64,000 nt of DNA, from positions 1-64,000 of the forward strand of contig CALKTD010000027.1 of assembly GCA_937997345.1 (NCBI GenBank). The letters are read 5' to 3'. Numbering within the stretch: the stretch's first letter is position 1; every line of letters begins with the position of its first letter. This stretch comes from an uncultured Atopobium sp. Its GTDB lineage: Bacteria; Actinomycetota; Coriobacteriia; Coriobacteriales; Atopobiaceae. Below are positions 1 through 8,476 of this stretch, one piece after another. The notes beneath the pieces were generated by a model, which worked only from the letters and a program-made list of their open reading frames with translations, was not told the DNA's origin and searched no databases. A program made the translations under genes and the position numbers.

Positions 1-5
1 GATTA

Positions 6-62
6 GCCTGATTTTGTCAAAGAATCTGTATTCAAAATACAGATTCTTTGCACTTTTCAGGC
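6..62. repeat. Half copy of the 24-bp-unit repeat element (R1)
   Basis: An inverted unit at 6-29 and a direct unit at 39-62 form a near-perfect hairpin (CAAAGAATCTGTAT pairing with ATACAGATTCTTTG). The two unit starts are 33 bp apart, the same offset as in the full elements at 1371-1488 and 44530-44647, but the second and third direct units are missing here. It lies just beyond the stop codon of the leftmost gene and could act as its terminator, although there is no clear U-tract. The left edge of the window is only 5 bp away, so the element may have been cut. Confidence 0.75.
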
Positions 63-97
63 AACCTGAAAGGGCCTCAGGCTCGCTCGCCCTGAAT

Positions 98-1147
98 TTA
101 ACGGAGCTTTTCTAGTTCACTCCACAATTTGATTCTTTTAGCTCTTTCCATTTTTCTACGATCAGATGATGTATGTCTTCTTGGTATTTCAAGTTGATTT
201 CTAATTGAATTAAACATGTTGTCCATAAAAATGATGTCGTCATACTCAGCTTTCCCAATAACAAATTCCATTATTCCAGCTGAAACGAGTTCGTTATTAC
301 GCTGATAGTCGCGCATTGAAACCTCTGCTAATTCATGTACGGCCCCATTGTATTCAATGGCTGCCTGTCTATTTGTGTCTGCCTCGTAGTTACCTTTTGA
401 AAGCAATAAATCGATAGCCCTTGTTTTCTCTGTAAGTACTCTGCTCTTTAATTGCTGAATCTTTACTTCCTTATTTAGCTCAACCTTAGGAATTGCATAA
501 CCACCTGCGGATACAGGAAGAGAAGCGCGAAGAGCAAGTTTGACTTCCATAGGAGACGCAGCGTTATCAAAAGAATACAAAGACGCTAATCTTGCATTCC
601 TTATTCCGCTGCATCTAGATACTAAAGATAAATAACACGCAAACTCTGCCTTTTGAAAGACAGGTTCATACCAATTAGATCTTAATTCAGAGTTAAATGG
701 GTCGATAACATACCTTCCTTGGAATTCTGAAATTAGCATCACAGTTTCTAATAACGTTTGTTCTTGAGCCATTTCAATCATGAGTTCAAAAGGTGACGCC
801 ACTTTAATTGTTGATTTCCCAAGAATTAGCTCCATACTTGGTGGCTGCGCAAAATGAGACGAAGTATGAAATTTTATTTTTTTCGATTGGTAAACACTTT
901 TCTTCTTGTTAACTACTAATTCAATTGGCTCTGTAAGTATTATTCCTAAACTGGAAAATACCTCTTTCTTGATTTGATCAAGCTCCACAGTTAACGACTC
1001 TGTATGAATTTCGGCACTCGAAGAGTCATAGTGAATCAATCCGTGACCCTTAATTCTCATAGCACGGAATAACTGCAAAGCGGTTGTATGTGATAGATAA
1101 AATTCCATGAACACATAGTATTTTCTTAAGGAAAACTTACAACCCAT
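98..1147 (-). CDS. Hypothetical protein with restriction-endonuclease-like C-terminal domain
   Basis: A 349-residue protein if the ATG at 1147 is used. Neither it nor the ATG at 1108 (MEFYLSH) has a good ribosome binding site, so the start is uncertain. The C-terminal third carries a DUF559/Vsr-like pattern: IEYNG, then H, then RD..RNNEL...GI. This resembles the PD-(D/E)XK nuclease fold, with the usual ExK replaced by EYN. The middle has SPMEVKLAL...GGYAIP, which I associate from memory with a multi-copy Coriobacteria family of unknown role. The gene is flanked by repeat element copies at 6-62 and 1371-1488 and is more AT-rich than its neighbours, suggesting an accessory gene. It could be a degenerate nuclease or a toxin-antitoxin-related regulator; the function is unproven. 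Confidence 0.6.
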   Translation of the reverse strand: MGCKFSLRKYYVFMEFYLSHTTALQLFRAMRIKGHGLIHYDSSSAEIHTESLTVELDQIKKEVFSSLGIILTEPIELVVNKKKSVYQSKKIKFHTSSHFAQPPSMELILGKSTIKVASPFELMIEMAQEQTLLETVMLISEFQGRYVIDPFNSELRSNWYEPVFQKAEFACYLSLVSRCSGIRNARLASLYSFDNAASPMEVKLALRASLPVSAGGYAIPKVELNKEVKIQQLKSRVLTEKTRAIDLLLSKGNYEADTNRQAAIEYNGAVHELAEVSMRDYQRNNELVSAGIMEFVIGKAEYDDIIFMDNMFNSIRNQLEIPRRHTSSDRRKMERAKRIKLWSELEKLR

Positions 1148-1370
1148 GTTGCTAATTGTAGAAAAACGTCATTTGTTATAAAACTGCAGGTCAGAAGAAC
1201 CTGCCAGAAAATCATTGCAACTAAATGCCCAGTTAGCAGCGTTAGGCCTTCCCTGCGACGTATTCTCGGTCAAATTTCGGTCAAATTCATTTGCGTCAAA
1301 TTCGCAATTTTCATTTCTGCTGTAAGAATGCACTGAGGCGAGAAGATCCAATCTTCCTTGTACAAAAGTT

Positions 1371-1488
1371 GCCTAAAAAGGTCAAAGAATCTGTAAAATG
1401 GCCACAGTATCTTTGACAAAATCAGGCAAATCCACAGATTCTTTACCAAATTTAGGCAAAATCTACCGAATCTTTTCATTTTTCAGGC
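1371..1488. repeat. Full copy of the 118-bp repeat element (R2)
   Basis: An inverted unit starts at 1371, followed by direct units starting at 1404, 1434 and 1465. Each unit is about 24 bp: ACAGATTCTTT, a variable stretch, then an A-rich run ending in TCAGGC. Offsets of 33, 30 and 31 bp are identical to those in the copy at 44530-44647. The 1148-1576 spacer has no convincing gene; apart from this element it holds a GGCGAGAA motif at 1337. Confidence 0.85.
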
Positions 1489-1576
1489 ACACATTAGGAC
1501 ACGCATCAGGCTCGCATCACACGCATCGCGCGAGAAGAACGTGCTGAGCGCGCGTCTTTTGCACATGCCGGTCCAA

Positions 1577-1610
1577 CAAAAAACGGACCTGGAGAAAATC
1601 CAGGTCCGTT
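1577..1610 (-). terminator. Rho-independent terminator of fba
   Basis: A perfect 11-bp stem (AACGGACCTGG at 1582-1592 with CCAGGTCCGTT at 1600-1610) is followed on the minus strand by a run of T at 1577-1583. It sits 60 bp after the fba stop codon. Confidence 0.9.
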
Positions 1611-1670
1611 GCTTTAACTAGCTGCCAAAACGCTTCGACGCTTCGACGTGCGTTCAGCGTATGCCGCAGG

Positions 1671-2543
1671 TTAGTTCCAGCCCTTACCGTCGGAACCAAA
1701 CTCGCGGATGAGCTCCTTGGTGCGCTCGACGATTGCCTCGCGACCAGGCTTCAGGAGCTTACGAGGATCGTAGCCCTTGCCATTGTCAACAAGGCCAGCC
1801 TCAACGTACTTCTTGGTTGCCTCAGCAAAAACAAGCTGAAGGTCAGTGTTGACGTTGATCTTGGAAATACCCATAGAGATAGCCTTCTGAACCTGCTCTA
1901 CAGGAATGCCGGTGCCACCGTGAAGAACAAGTGGAAGATCGCCAACGCGCTCCTTGATAGCCTTGAGCTGGTCGAAGGAGAGGCCCTCCCAGTTAGCTGG
2001 GTAGATGCCGTGAATGTTGCCGATGCCGCATGCAAGGAAGTCAACGCCCAGGTCAGCAATCTTTGCGCACTGCTCAGGATCAGCAAGCTCACCCTTAGCG
2101 GTAACACCGTCCTCGGTGCCGCCAATGCCACCGACCTCAGCCTCAACAGAAATGCCCTTTGCATGAGCTGCCTTTACAACCTCTTCAGTACGCTTAAGGT
2201 TGGTCTCAAAATCAGGCTCGTGAGAACCATCATACATAATAGAAGTAAATCCAGCCTCGATACACTTGAACGCATCCTCGTATGAACCGTGGTCAAGATG
2301 GAGAGCAACTGGAACAGTAATGTTCTTGTCCTCAACAAGACGGCGAACCATATCTGCAACAACGCGATAGCTTACCTGCCACTTTGCTGCACCGCTGGTG
2401 CACTGGATGATGACAGGAGACTGAAGCTCTTCTGCCGCATCAAGGATTGCTGCGGTCCACTCAAGGTTGTTCTCGTTGAATGCGCCGATGCCATAGTGAC
2501 CCTTCTCGGCACTCTGGAGCATGGCTTTTGCGCTTACAAGCAT
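1671..2543 (-). CDS. fba: Class II fructose-bisphosphate aldolase
   Basis: A 290-residue cytosolic enzyme that cleaves fructose 1,6-bisphosphate to dihydroxyacetone phosphate and glyceraldehyde 3-phosphate in glycolysis. The zinc-dependent class II pattern is visible: HLDHGS with H82, D84 and H85, YDGSHE near 104, a glycine loop ending in NIHG (H178) and LHGGTGIP (H208). The start at 2543 (MLVSAKAML) has an ideal GGAGG eight bases upstream; a longer in-frame extension to 2702 lacks a comparable site. It is a single-gene unit ending in the hairpin at 1577-1610. The family also contains tagatose-bisphosphate aldolases, which cannot be excluded by eye, but the motifs fit a housekeeping aldolase. 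Confidence 0.92.
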   Translation of the reverse strand: MLVSAKAMLQSAEKGHYGIGAFNENNLEWTAAILDAAEELQSPVIIQCTSGAAKWQVSYRVVADMVRRLVEDKNITVPVALHLDHGSYEDAFKCIEAGFTSIMYDGSHEPDFETNLKRTEEVVKAAHAKGISVEAEVGGIGGTEDGVTAKGELADPEQCAKIADLGVDFLACGIGNIHGIYPANWEGLSFDQLKAIKERVGDLPLVLHGGTGIPVEQVQKAISMGISKINVNTDLQLVFAEATKKYVEAGLVDNGKGYDPRKLLKPGREAIVERTKELIREFGSDGKGWN

Positions 2544-2850
2544 GCTAAACCTCCGTTTGACGGAAAACTGATACATATAAATGATACCTTGTTTCATCAC
2601 CTTTGATACGGTCGTTTTTAACAAAACATCGTAAGAAACCCAACGCACATTCTGACAAAAAATCTTACAGTCAAAATGGCGAGAAGTCCTCGCGCTTTCC
2701 ACGAGAAATCTACACAGTAAAAAACCAGGTTTCGTCGCATAGACGTTACCTTTTCGAAGCTTCTTGCCAGCTGATGTTGCGATTTAGCGACGAAACATTA
2801 CATCTTCACAGAAATGAGGTAGGCTATCAGTTCAAAGAAAGGAGCATCTT
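2544..2850. other. Intergenic region with two divergent 5' ends
   Basis: About 300 bp separating fba (leftward) from the gene at 2851 (rightward). It should contain both promoters, but I could not pick consensus boxes with confidence. A GGCGAGAA motif lies at 2678-2685. An 83-codon open frame at 2603-2854 has no homology that I recognise and looks like chance. Confidence 0.5.
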
Positions 2851-3786
2851 GTGAGCTATAAGCACTTTGATGCAGACAAAACTCGATTTTCTTCGCCTGC
2901 TCAACCTACAAATGAAGCAGTCAACGAAAAACCTAGCCTTTTTAAGGGCGTTTCAATTACCCAAATTTTGGCAACCTCGCTTGCTGCGGTAACTTCATTT
3001 ATGTTGTCAAACCAGATTGGTGTTGCTGGGTCGATTATCGGCGTGGCTGTTGGTGCTGCCGCATCGGCATTTGCTTCGCAAATTTACCAGAACGTTATTA
3101 GGCGTTCCACGCACAAATTTCGCAGTAGTGATAATAATGAATATAACCAGCAAGTATATCCAAACAGCAACCAAAGTACTCTAGAGAACACGCAATACAT
3201 GCCTCAACCTCAATATGCACCTTCTCACAATTACTATCCCAACACCACCTCTCATGCGGGACAGCCATCGCGGGTAAATCGCACGCCAACAATATCGCGT
3301 AAGCATACAAGGGCACTAACTGTTGTAACCATTCTCTCGATTATTTTTACCATTACTGCCGTCATTCTTTATGCCATGTTCCTGAACTTTATCACCAACG
3401 GATCTGGCCTTGGACCAAAGGTTAGTGCCAGCTCAGTTGTGACAGAAAAAACTGCGGACACAAGTAATTCGACAGATAAAAAAGATGACTCCAACTCATC
3501 TAGCGAGAAAACCGATGAACCAAGTAAGTCCACCGATTCCAAGGATTCTTCCGAGACTTCTGACTCCAAAAAGTCAGAAACTACCAGTTCAGACAGCTCG
3601 TCTAGCTCGGAAAAGAAAAGCGACTCAAATAACTCTAGTAACTCGTCGGATAATTCTTCCAGCAATAATTCTGGAACAGACAACTCTAGCAGTAATTCTG
3701 AATCAAATCAGAACTCTAACTCTAGCAACAGTTCTAACAGCGGGTCTAACAGTTCTAGTTCTAACAGCTCTACCGGAAGTAACTAG
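2851..3786 (+). CDS. Membrane protein with long Ser/Asn/Asp-rich tail
   Basis: A 311-residue protein of unknown function starting at GTG, with AAAGGAG upstream. Hydrophobic segments lie at about residues 33-68 (small residues, possibly two helices) and 155-180, the latter followed by a roughly 120-residue C-terminal tail that is almost only Ser, Asn, Asp, Lys, Glu, Thr and Gly. The middle is Tyr/Pro/Asn-rich. The layout suggests a membrane-anchored protein whose disordered tail faces the wall or outside. The tail is encoded by imperfect TCTAGC/AACTCT-type repeats and may vary in length between strains. No catalytic motif is visible. It is followed by the M18 peptidase gene about 100 bp downstream. 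Confidence 0.7.
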   Translation: MSYKHFDADKTRFSSPAQPTNEAVNEKPSLFKGVSITQILATSLAAVTSFMLSNQIGVAGSIIGVAVGAAASAFASQIYQNVIRRSTHKFRSSDNNEYNQQVYPNSNQSTLENTQYMPQPQYAPSHNYYPNTTSHAGQPSRVNRTPTISRKHTRALTVVTILSIIFTITAVILYAMFLNFITNGSGLGPKVSASSVVTEKTADTSNSTDKKDDSNSSSEKTDEPSKSTDSKDSSETSDSKKSETTSSDSSSSSEKKSDSNNSSNSSDNSSSNNSGTDNSSSNSESNQNSNSSNSSNSGSNSSSSNSSTGSN

Positions 3787-3887
3787 TTGACGGCACATTT
3801 AAGTGGCTGGTACATCTAGCAGAACTTTCATGTACATAGTAACCACAAGCAGCAACTCTCACTGAGTTTGCTACAGAAAGGATGGGT

Positions 3888-5309
3888 ATGGAAACCACAA
3901 ACGCATGGAAAAAATACACCTCAGATGACCTGGACAAACTCCAGTCGTTTACCGAGGGCTACAGAAAGTTTATTTCCAAGAACAAGACTGAACGCGAGTG
4001 CGCCGCAAGCGCTATCAAGCTTGCCGAAGCAGCAGGTTACGTCAAACTTTCTGACGCTATTGCCGCGGGTAAAACTCTCAAAGCTGGCGATAAAGTCTAT
4101 GCAGACATTCGCGGCAAGTCCGTCATCTTTGTCCAGATTGGTACCAAATCCCTGGAAGAGGGTCTAAACATTCTTGGTGCTCACATCGACTCCCCTCGCC
4201 TGGACGTCAAGCAGAATCCTCTCGAGGAGCGCAATGAGCTTGCTACCCTTGACACCCACTACTACGGCGGCGTCAAAAAGTACCAATGGGTCACTATTCC
4301 TTTGGCAATTCACGGTGTTCTTGCACTTAAAGACGGTAGTGTCGTAAACGTATGCGTTGGTGAGGACCCAACGGATCCTGTTTTTTGCATCTCCGATCTT
4401 CTCATCCACTTGAGCGCTGAGCAGCTTGGAAAACCTGCTTCTAAGGTCATCGAGGGTGAGATGCTCGACCTCATTGTTGGCAACCGTCCACTTATTTGGG
4501 GTCAAAATGGCGAGAAACCCGCTGATACAGAGGGCGATGAGCCAAAAGAAGCTGTTAAGGCTAACGTCATCAATATCTTGAAAGACCTCTATGGCATTGA
4601 AGAAGCAGACCTTCTCTCCGCTGAGCTTGAGATTGTTCCTGCAGGTCCTGCTCGCGACATGGGCTTTGACCGCTCCATGATTTTGGGCTATGGCCACGAC
4701 GACCGCAGCTGCTCCTACCCTTCCCTAATTGCGCAACTTGAATGCGATGCTCCTGCTCGTACCTCTGTCACTATCCTGACTGACAAAGAAGAGATTGGTT
4801 CTGTAGGAGCCACTGGCATGAATTCCCTCTTCTTTGAGAATGTCATGGCAGAAGTTCTTGCACTTGCCGGTTTTGAGTCTCCACTTTCTCTACGCCGCTG
4901 CATGGCTAACTCCTACATGCTCTCCAGTGACGTTTCTGCTGGCTATGATCCTAACTTTGCTAGTAGCTTTGAAATCAAGAACTCCGCCATCATGGGTCAC
5001 GGACTTGCGTTCAACAAGTTTACTGGTAGTGGCGGCAAGGGTGGCTCCAACGATGCTGATGCCGAGTACGTTGCTCTAATTCGTCGCATTATGGACAATG
5101 CTGGCGTCCAGTTCCAGACCGCTGAGCTTGGTCGTGTTGACGCTGGTGGCGGTGGAACAATCGCATATATGCTGGCAAAATACGGCATGCACGTCATCGA
5201 CTGTGGCGTTCCCGTCCTCTCTATGCACGCACCTTGGGAGATTGCAAACAAAGCCGACATCTACGAGGCATATCGTGGATACCGCGCATTCCTCGAGTTT
5301 AGTGAGTAA
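3888..5309 (+). CDS. M18 family aminopeptidase
   Basis: A 473-residue cytosolic zinc aminopeptidase of the aspartyl-aminopeptidase family, which removes N-terminal (often acidic) residues from peptides. Family motifs are present: a histidine ligand in LGAHIDSPRLD, DKEEIGSVGATG with the catalytic acidic pair, SSDVSAGYDPN, and the late VLSMHAPWE histidine motif. I prefer the ATG at 3888 because AAAGG ends six bases before it; an ATG at 3882 would be too close. Length agrees with bacterial M18 proteins. A terminator follows at 5356-5387. The aspartate specificity is not assured, because bacterial members have broad activity. Confidence 0.93.
   Translation: METTNAWKKYTSDDLDKLQSFTEGYRKFISKNKTERECAASAIKLAEAAGYVKLSDAIAAGKTLKAGDKVYADIRGKSVIFVQIGTKSLEEGLNILGAHIDSPRLDVKQNPLEERNELATLDTHYYGGVKKYQWVTIPLAIHGVLALKDGSVVNVCVGEDPTDPVFCISDLLIHLSAEQLGKPASKVIEGEMLDLIVGNRPLIWGQNGEKPADTEGDEPKEAVKANVINILKDLYGIEEADLLSAELEIVPAGPARDMGFDRSMILGYGHDDRSCSYPSLIAQLECDAPARTSVTILTDKEEIGSVGATGMNSLFFENVMAEVLALAGFESPLSLRRCMANSYMLSSDVSAGYDPNFASSFEIKNSAIMGHGLAFNKFTGSGGKGGSNDADAEYVALIRRIMDNAGVQFQTAELGRVDAGGGGTIAYMLAKYGMHVIDCGVPVLSMHAPWEIANKADIYEAYRGYRAFLEFSE
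4509..4521 (+). repeat. GGCGAGAAACCCG dispersed motif
   Basis: Exact 13-mer copy, inside the M18 aminopeptidase gene, where it encodes Gly-Glu-Lys-Pro. Confidence 0.8.
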
Positions 5310-5355
5310 GTGCGCCACATAAACAAATCCTGCACGCAAATCATGCTTACAAGAA

Positions 5356-5387
5356 AGACGTGAGAGACAAACTCTCACGTCTTTTTC
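5356..5387 (+). terminator. Terminator after the M18 aminopeptidase
   Basis: An 11-bp stem (AGACGTGAGAG with CTCTCACGTCT), a 5-nt loop and a T-run. It lies between convergent genes; its A-rich left side gives weaker termination for the thi operon coming from the right. Confidence 0.85.
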
Positions 5388-5442
5388 TGTATCAAATTCA
5401 AGGCGAGAAACTCATCCAGCCCGCAGCGCACGTACAGAACAC

Positions 5443-6336
5443 CTATCCCAGCAATGAAAGCACTTCTCGCTTGGCAGCCAAAAACTCCTCGCTCAAGTCA
5501 AACGACGCCAGGTCAGTAGCTTGAGCAAAACCTGCCTCCTCCGCATCGGCGCAGTCCTGCGGCTCAACAACGCCCACAATCTTGGTCACTACGCCCTGCG
5601 CGGGACTTCCTGCCATCACGAAAATGCGCGAAGCCATGGCAACTGCTTCGTCAACATCGTGCGTAATCACCAGTACCGAGAGGCCAAACTCTTTCACGGA
5701 AGACATGAGCCATGCACGCATTTCTCGCCGTGTGAGAGCATCTAGTGCCGAGAAGGGCTCGTCCAACAGCATAATGTCTGAGCCAATGAGCGCCGTGCGT
5801 AGAAACGCAACACGCTGTCTCATACCGCCTGAGAGCTCGTGAGGCCAGCTTTGCGCCACGCGCTCAAGTCCGCCACGCTCCAGCATCTCCTGGGCCCGTG
5901 CGTGCGCCTCAGCACGCGAGACACCCTTCAGCTCAAGCGGAAGCGCTATGTTGTCGATGATACGCTTGCTTGGGATGAGCAAATCCTTCTGGAGCATGTA
6001 GCCAATATGTCCCGGGCGCCCTGTAACGTCAGCACCATGTAGCAGCACCTTGCCCTCTTGCGGTTCCAGAAGTCCCGCAAGTGCGTGGAGCAGTGTTGTC
6101 TTGCCGCAGCCCGAGCGACCAACCAAGCAGGTAATGGTGCCAGGTTGCAGCTCAATCGAGATATCCTGAGCAACTACCTGGCCGTTTCCCCAAACCAGCG
6201 TAAGGTGGCGTGCTTCAAGCGCAGATGTGCTCTGCTGCGATTCATGTGCAGGTGCAACCCCCAGGCTTTTCTCGCTAAGAGCGTCCACCACACCGCCTTC
6301 TGTTATGTCAGTAAGCTTCTTATCCAAGGTACTCAC
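5443..6336 (-). CDS. thiZ: ABC transporter ATPase, thiamine-precursor uptake
   Basis: A 297-residue ATP-binding subunit related to nitrate/sulfonate/taurine-type importers. It has Walker A GRSGCGKTT, the signature LSGGMRQR and Walker B MLLDEPFSALD. It is the last gene of a three-gene operon behind a TPP riboswitch, so its job is inferred to be energising import of hydroxymethylpyrimidine or a related precursor. A GTG at 6336 overlaps the preceding gene by 17 bp; a TTG at 6360 is also possible and neither has a strong ribosome binding site, suggesting translational coupling. An N-terminal stretch of about 35 residues precedes the ABC domain. Confidence 0.87.
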   Translation of the reverse strand: MSTLDKKLTDITEGGVVDALSEKSLGVAPAHESQQSTSALEARHLTLVWGNGQVVAQDISIELQPGTITCLVGRSGCGKTTLLHALAGLLEPQEGKVLLHGADVTGRPGHIGYMLQKDLLIPSKRIIDNIALPLELKGVSRAEAHARAQEMLERGGLERVAQSWPHELSGGMRQRVAFLRTALIGSDIMLLDEPFSALDALTRREMRAWLMSSVKEFGLSVLVITHDVDEAVAMASRIFVMAGSPAQGVVTKIVGVVEPQDCADAEEAGFAQATDLASFDLSEEFLAAKREVLSLLG

Positions 6337-7375
6337 TAGTAAATCCCGCGGATGGATCAATCTTGTTCTCTAGCAGCTGCTGGCTATTGAGCCAGGTGTA
6401 GAAACGCTGCCAGCGGGCAGAGTCAATAACACCCCACTTCTCAGCGTCGTCAATGTACTTGGCAGCCAAGAACTTCTGAGATGCTTTGACCAGGTCAGCG
6501 TCAAGTTCTGGAACGGCTTTGAGTAGAATCTCTGCTGCCTCGTCTGGGTTAGAGACGCAGAACTCATAACCTTTTCTGGTAGCGCTTAAGAAGGCCTTAA
6601 CAGCGTCTGGATTCTCTTTTGCAAAGCCATCATTTACTGCGATAACTGGCGTGTAGTAGTCAAAATTCTGATCAATAGCTGCAAACGCAAAGTAGTTGTA
6701 CGCAAAGTTCTGAACACGAGCGTTTTGAACAGCCCACTGCTCATACACCCAAACAGCATCAAACATCTTTGCTTTTAGGCCAGATACCTCATCATCTACC
6801 TCATAAGGTACCATCTTAAGCGTTGAGGGATCTCCGCCGTCAGACTCCATAACAGACCTGATAGTAGCCTGTTCAACAGGAAGATTCCACGTTGCGTAGG
6901 TATGATCATTAAGATCACGCGGACGAACAATGTGATCCTCTTCACGACTCATAATGCCCGAAAGATTGTGCTGAATAATAGCGGCCACCGCGGTATACGG
7001 CAACGGATTAGAAGACGAGAGACTGTTAGCAATATAGTCCTGGTAGGTAACGCCCATCTGTGCGCCACCAGCACCAATCAGCGCATCGGCGCCATCGGCA
7101 GGTGGCTGCTGAATAGTTACCTTGAGGGCAACCTCGTCAAAGTAGCCTTTCTCCTGAGCCACATAAATGCCGGTGTGGTTGGTGTTTGGCGTATAGTCCA
7201 GGGCAAACGTAATCTCTGTAGTGCCACTAGCTTTTTGGCCCGTGCCATTGTTGCCACCGTTTGACGGAGCAGATGGTTGTTCAAGCGAGCAACCTGTGCA
7301 AAGTCCTGCTGCCGAGAAACCCATCGCAGCTAGAAAGCCTTTTCTTGTCATGCCCTTGCAATTTGATGCATTCAT
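6320..7375 (-). CDS. thiY: NMT1/THI5-like substrate-binding lipoprotein
   Basis: A 351-residue extracytoplasmic solute-binding protein. The N-terminus has positively charged residues, a hydrophobic stretch and a lipobox ending LCTGC, so it is a predicted lipoprotein. The mature part matches the THI5/NMT1 family: FALDYTPNTNHTGIYVAQEKGYFDE near the start. The ATG at 7375 is chosen because the signal peptide begins there; the longer frame to 7462 would run into the permease gene. Operon position and the upstream TPP riboswitch point to the thiamine pyrimidine precursor as ligand. Confidence 0.88.
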   Translation of the reverse strand: MNASNCKGMTRKGFLAAMGFSAAGLCTGCSLEQPSAPSNGGNNGTGQKASGTTEITFALDYTPNTNHTGIYVAQEKGYFDEVALKVTIQQPPADGADALIGAGGAQMGVTYQDYIANSLSSSNPLPYTAVAAIIQHNLSGIMSREEDHIVRPRDLNDHTYATWNLPVEQATIRSVMESDGGDPSTLKMVPYEVDDEVSGLKAKMFDAVWVYEQWAVQNARVQNFAYNYFAFAAIDQNFDYYTPVIAVNDGFAKENPDAVKAFLSATRKGYEFCVSNPDEAAEILLKAVPELDADLVKASQKFLAAKYIDDAEKWGVIDSARWQRFYTWLNSQQLLENKIDPSAGFTSEYLG

Positions 7376-7410
7376 GCGTCTAATCACTTCTTTCTTTGAG
7401 TTTGTTAAGG

Positions 7411-8184
7411 TTATTGTGCAGATTCTTTGACGTTTTGAGACGTATCCCAAGGAAGTGCGCACTTTTGGATAAATTCTACAAACTTCATCAACACCAGCGA
7501 CAACGCAGAAACCACCACGATTGCCGCAAACATCCTATCGTACGCAAATGCTTTTCTGACGCGCGTCATGTAGACGCCAAGACCAGCATCGCCTCCCAGC
7601 CATTCTGCGATTACTGCACCAATTACGGCGTAAGTCACACTCATTTTTAGCCCCGAGAAAAACTGTGGTGCAGCAGCAGCCAACTTGACGTGCCAGAAAA
7701 TCTGCACACGACTAGCTCCCATGGTGGTCATAAGGTCAATCATATCGGGATCAATAGCCTTAAATGCCGAGTTCAACGCCACAGTAATAGGGAAAAACGT
7801 TGAAATGGCCACAAGAACAATCTTTGGCAAAAGACCATAACCCAGCCAAAGCACCAGAAGCGGCGCGATAGTCACAATAGGGATAGTCTGCGAGATAGTA
7901 ACAAGTGGAGAGAGCAGTTTGTCCAACGTTTTGAAGAAGTCCATAAGAACCGCAAGCGCAAAGCCAATAAGCACTCCAATAGCCAGGCCAATAAGGGATT
8001 CTAGAAGCGTAATCCCTGTATGTGTCATCAAAAGCTGGAAGTCTTTTCCAAGCGCAAATATAACCTGAATAGGAGTTGGAACAAGGTAATTTGGAATAAT
8101 TCCCGCAACAATAACAAGCTGCCAAAGCACAAGAAAAGAAGTAAGGGATATGGCTTGCAATGCAAACTGAGAATGTTTTTTCAT
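7411..8184 (-). CDS. thiX: ABC transporter permease, thiamine-precursor uptake
   Basis: A 257-residue inner-membrane permease with about six transmembrane helices and the binding-protein-dependent transport loop (MGASRVQIFWHVKLAAAAP, EAA-like). It is the first gene of the thiXYZ-type operon. AAGGAGG lies just before the ATG at 8184 and about 25 bases after the end of the TPP aptamer, so the riboswitch may act on translation or on transcription through this gene. The C-terminal coding sequence contains CAGATTCTTTGACGTTTTGAG, which resembles the dispersed repeat unit but may be chance. Confidence 0.9.
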   Translation of the reverse strand: MKKHSQFALQAISLTSFLVLWQLVIVAGIIPNYLVPTPIQVIFALGKDFQLLMTHTGITLLESLIGLAIGVLIGFALAVLMDFFKTLDKLLSPLVTISQTIPIVTIAPLLVLWLGYGLLPKIVLVAISTFFPITVALNSAFKAIDPDMIDLMTTMGASRVQIFWHVKLAAAAPQFFSGLKMSVTYAVIGAVIAEWLGGDAGLGVYMTRVRKAFAYDRMFAAIVVVSALSLVLMKFVEFIQKCALPWDTSQNVKESAQ

Positions 8185-8218
8185 ATGCCCTCCTTCTTAT
8201 AGTGCGTAAGGACGGCAT

Positions 8219-8310
8219 TAGCTCCCTACGCTGGCATTACCCAGATCAGGTTTATGGGTCGCAGCATAAGGTGCTGCCTCTCAGCCGGGCCATTTCCCAG
8301 CTCCCCGTAT
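8219..8310 (-). promoter_or_regulatory. TPP riboswitch (THI element)
   Basis: Read on the minus strand this has the conserved TPP aptamer parts in order: GGGGAGCTGGG, GGCTGAGAGG, a stem ending in GCGACCC, then CCTGATCTGGGTAATGCC and AGCGTAGGGAG. It lies between a good promoter and the thiX start. Thiamine pyrophosphate binding is expected to switch the transporter operon off. Confidence 0.97.
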
Positions 8311-8314
8311 ATTT

Positions 8315-8342
8315 ATTATAGCGCGGATGCCTCTAACATCAA
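8315..8342 (-). promoter_or_regulatory. Promoter of the thiXYZ operon
   Basis: Minus-strand TTGATG (8337-8342) and TATAAT (8315-8320) with a 16-bp spacer, placed so that transcription begins right at the riboswitch. Confidence 0.75.
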
Positions 8343-8476
8343 ATAAATAGTTAAACAATCTCCCTAAAAGTCCTAATCTAGCAGCGTTTTCTTAAATCGC
8401 GCATTTTTTGTGCGCTCTGAAACCGAGTACTCTGAAGTCCTATGCCCCAAAGCCACGCGCTCCTAGCCTAACAGAA

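Noticed and set aside
1371..1488. CRISPR array, because of repeats with a 30-31 bp period
   Set aside because: Units are separated by only 6-7 bp, one unit is inverted, and the units themselves vary; there are no unique spacers and no cas genes.
2603..2854. 83-codon open frame between fba and the Ser-rich protein
   Set aside because: It overlaps the required promoter region, has no family signature and its end overlaps the start of the supported gene.
7411..7436. Fourth copy of the 24-bp repeat unit in the thiX 3' end
   Set aside because: CAGATTCTTTGACGTTTTGAG is similar but is within coding sequence, single, and lacks the TCAGGC end.
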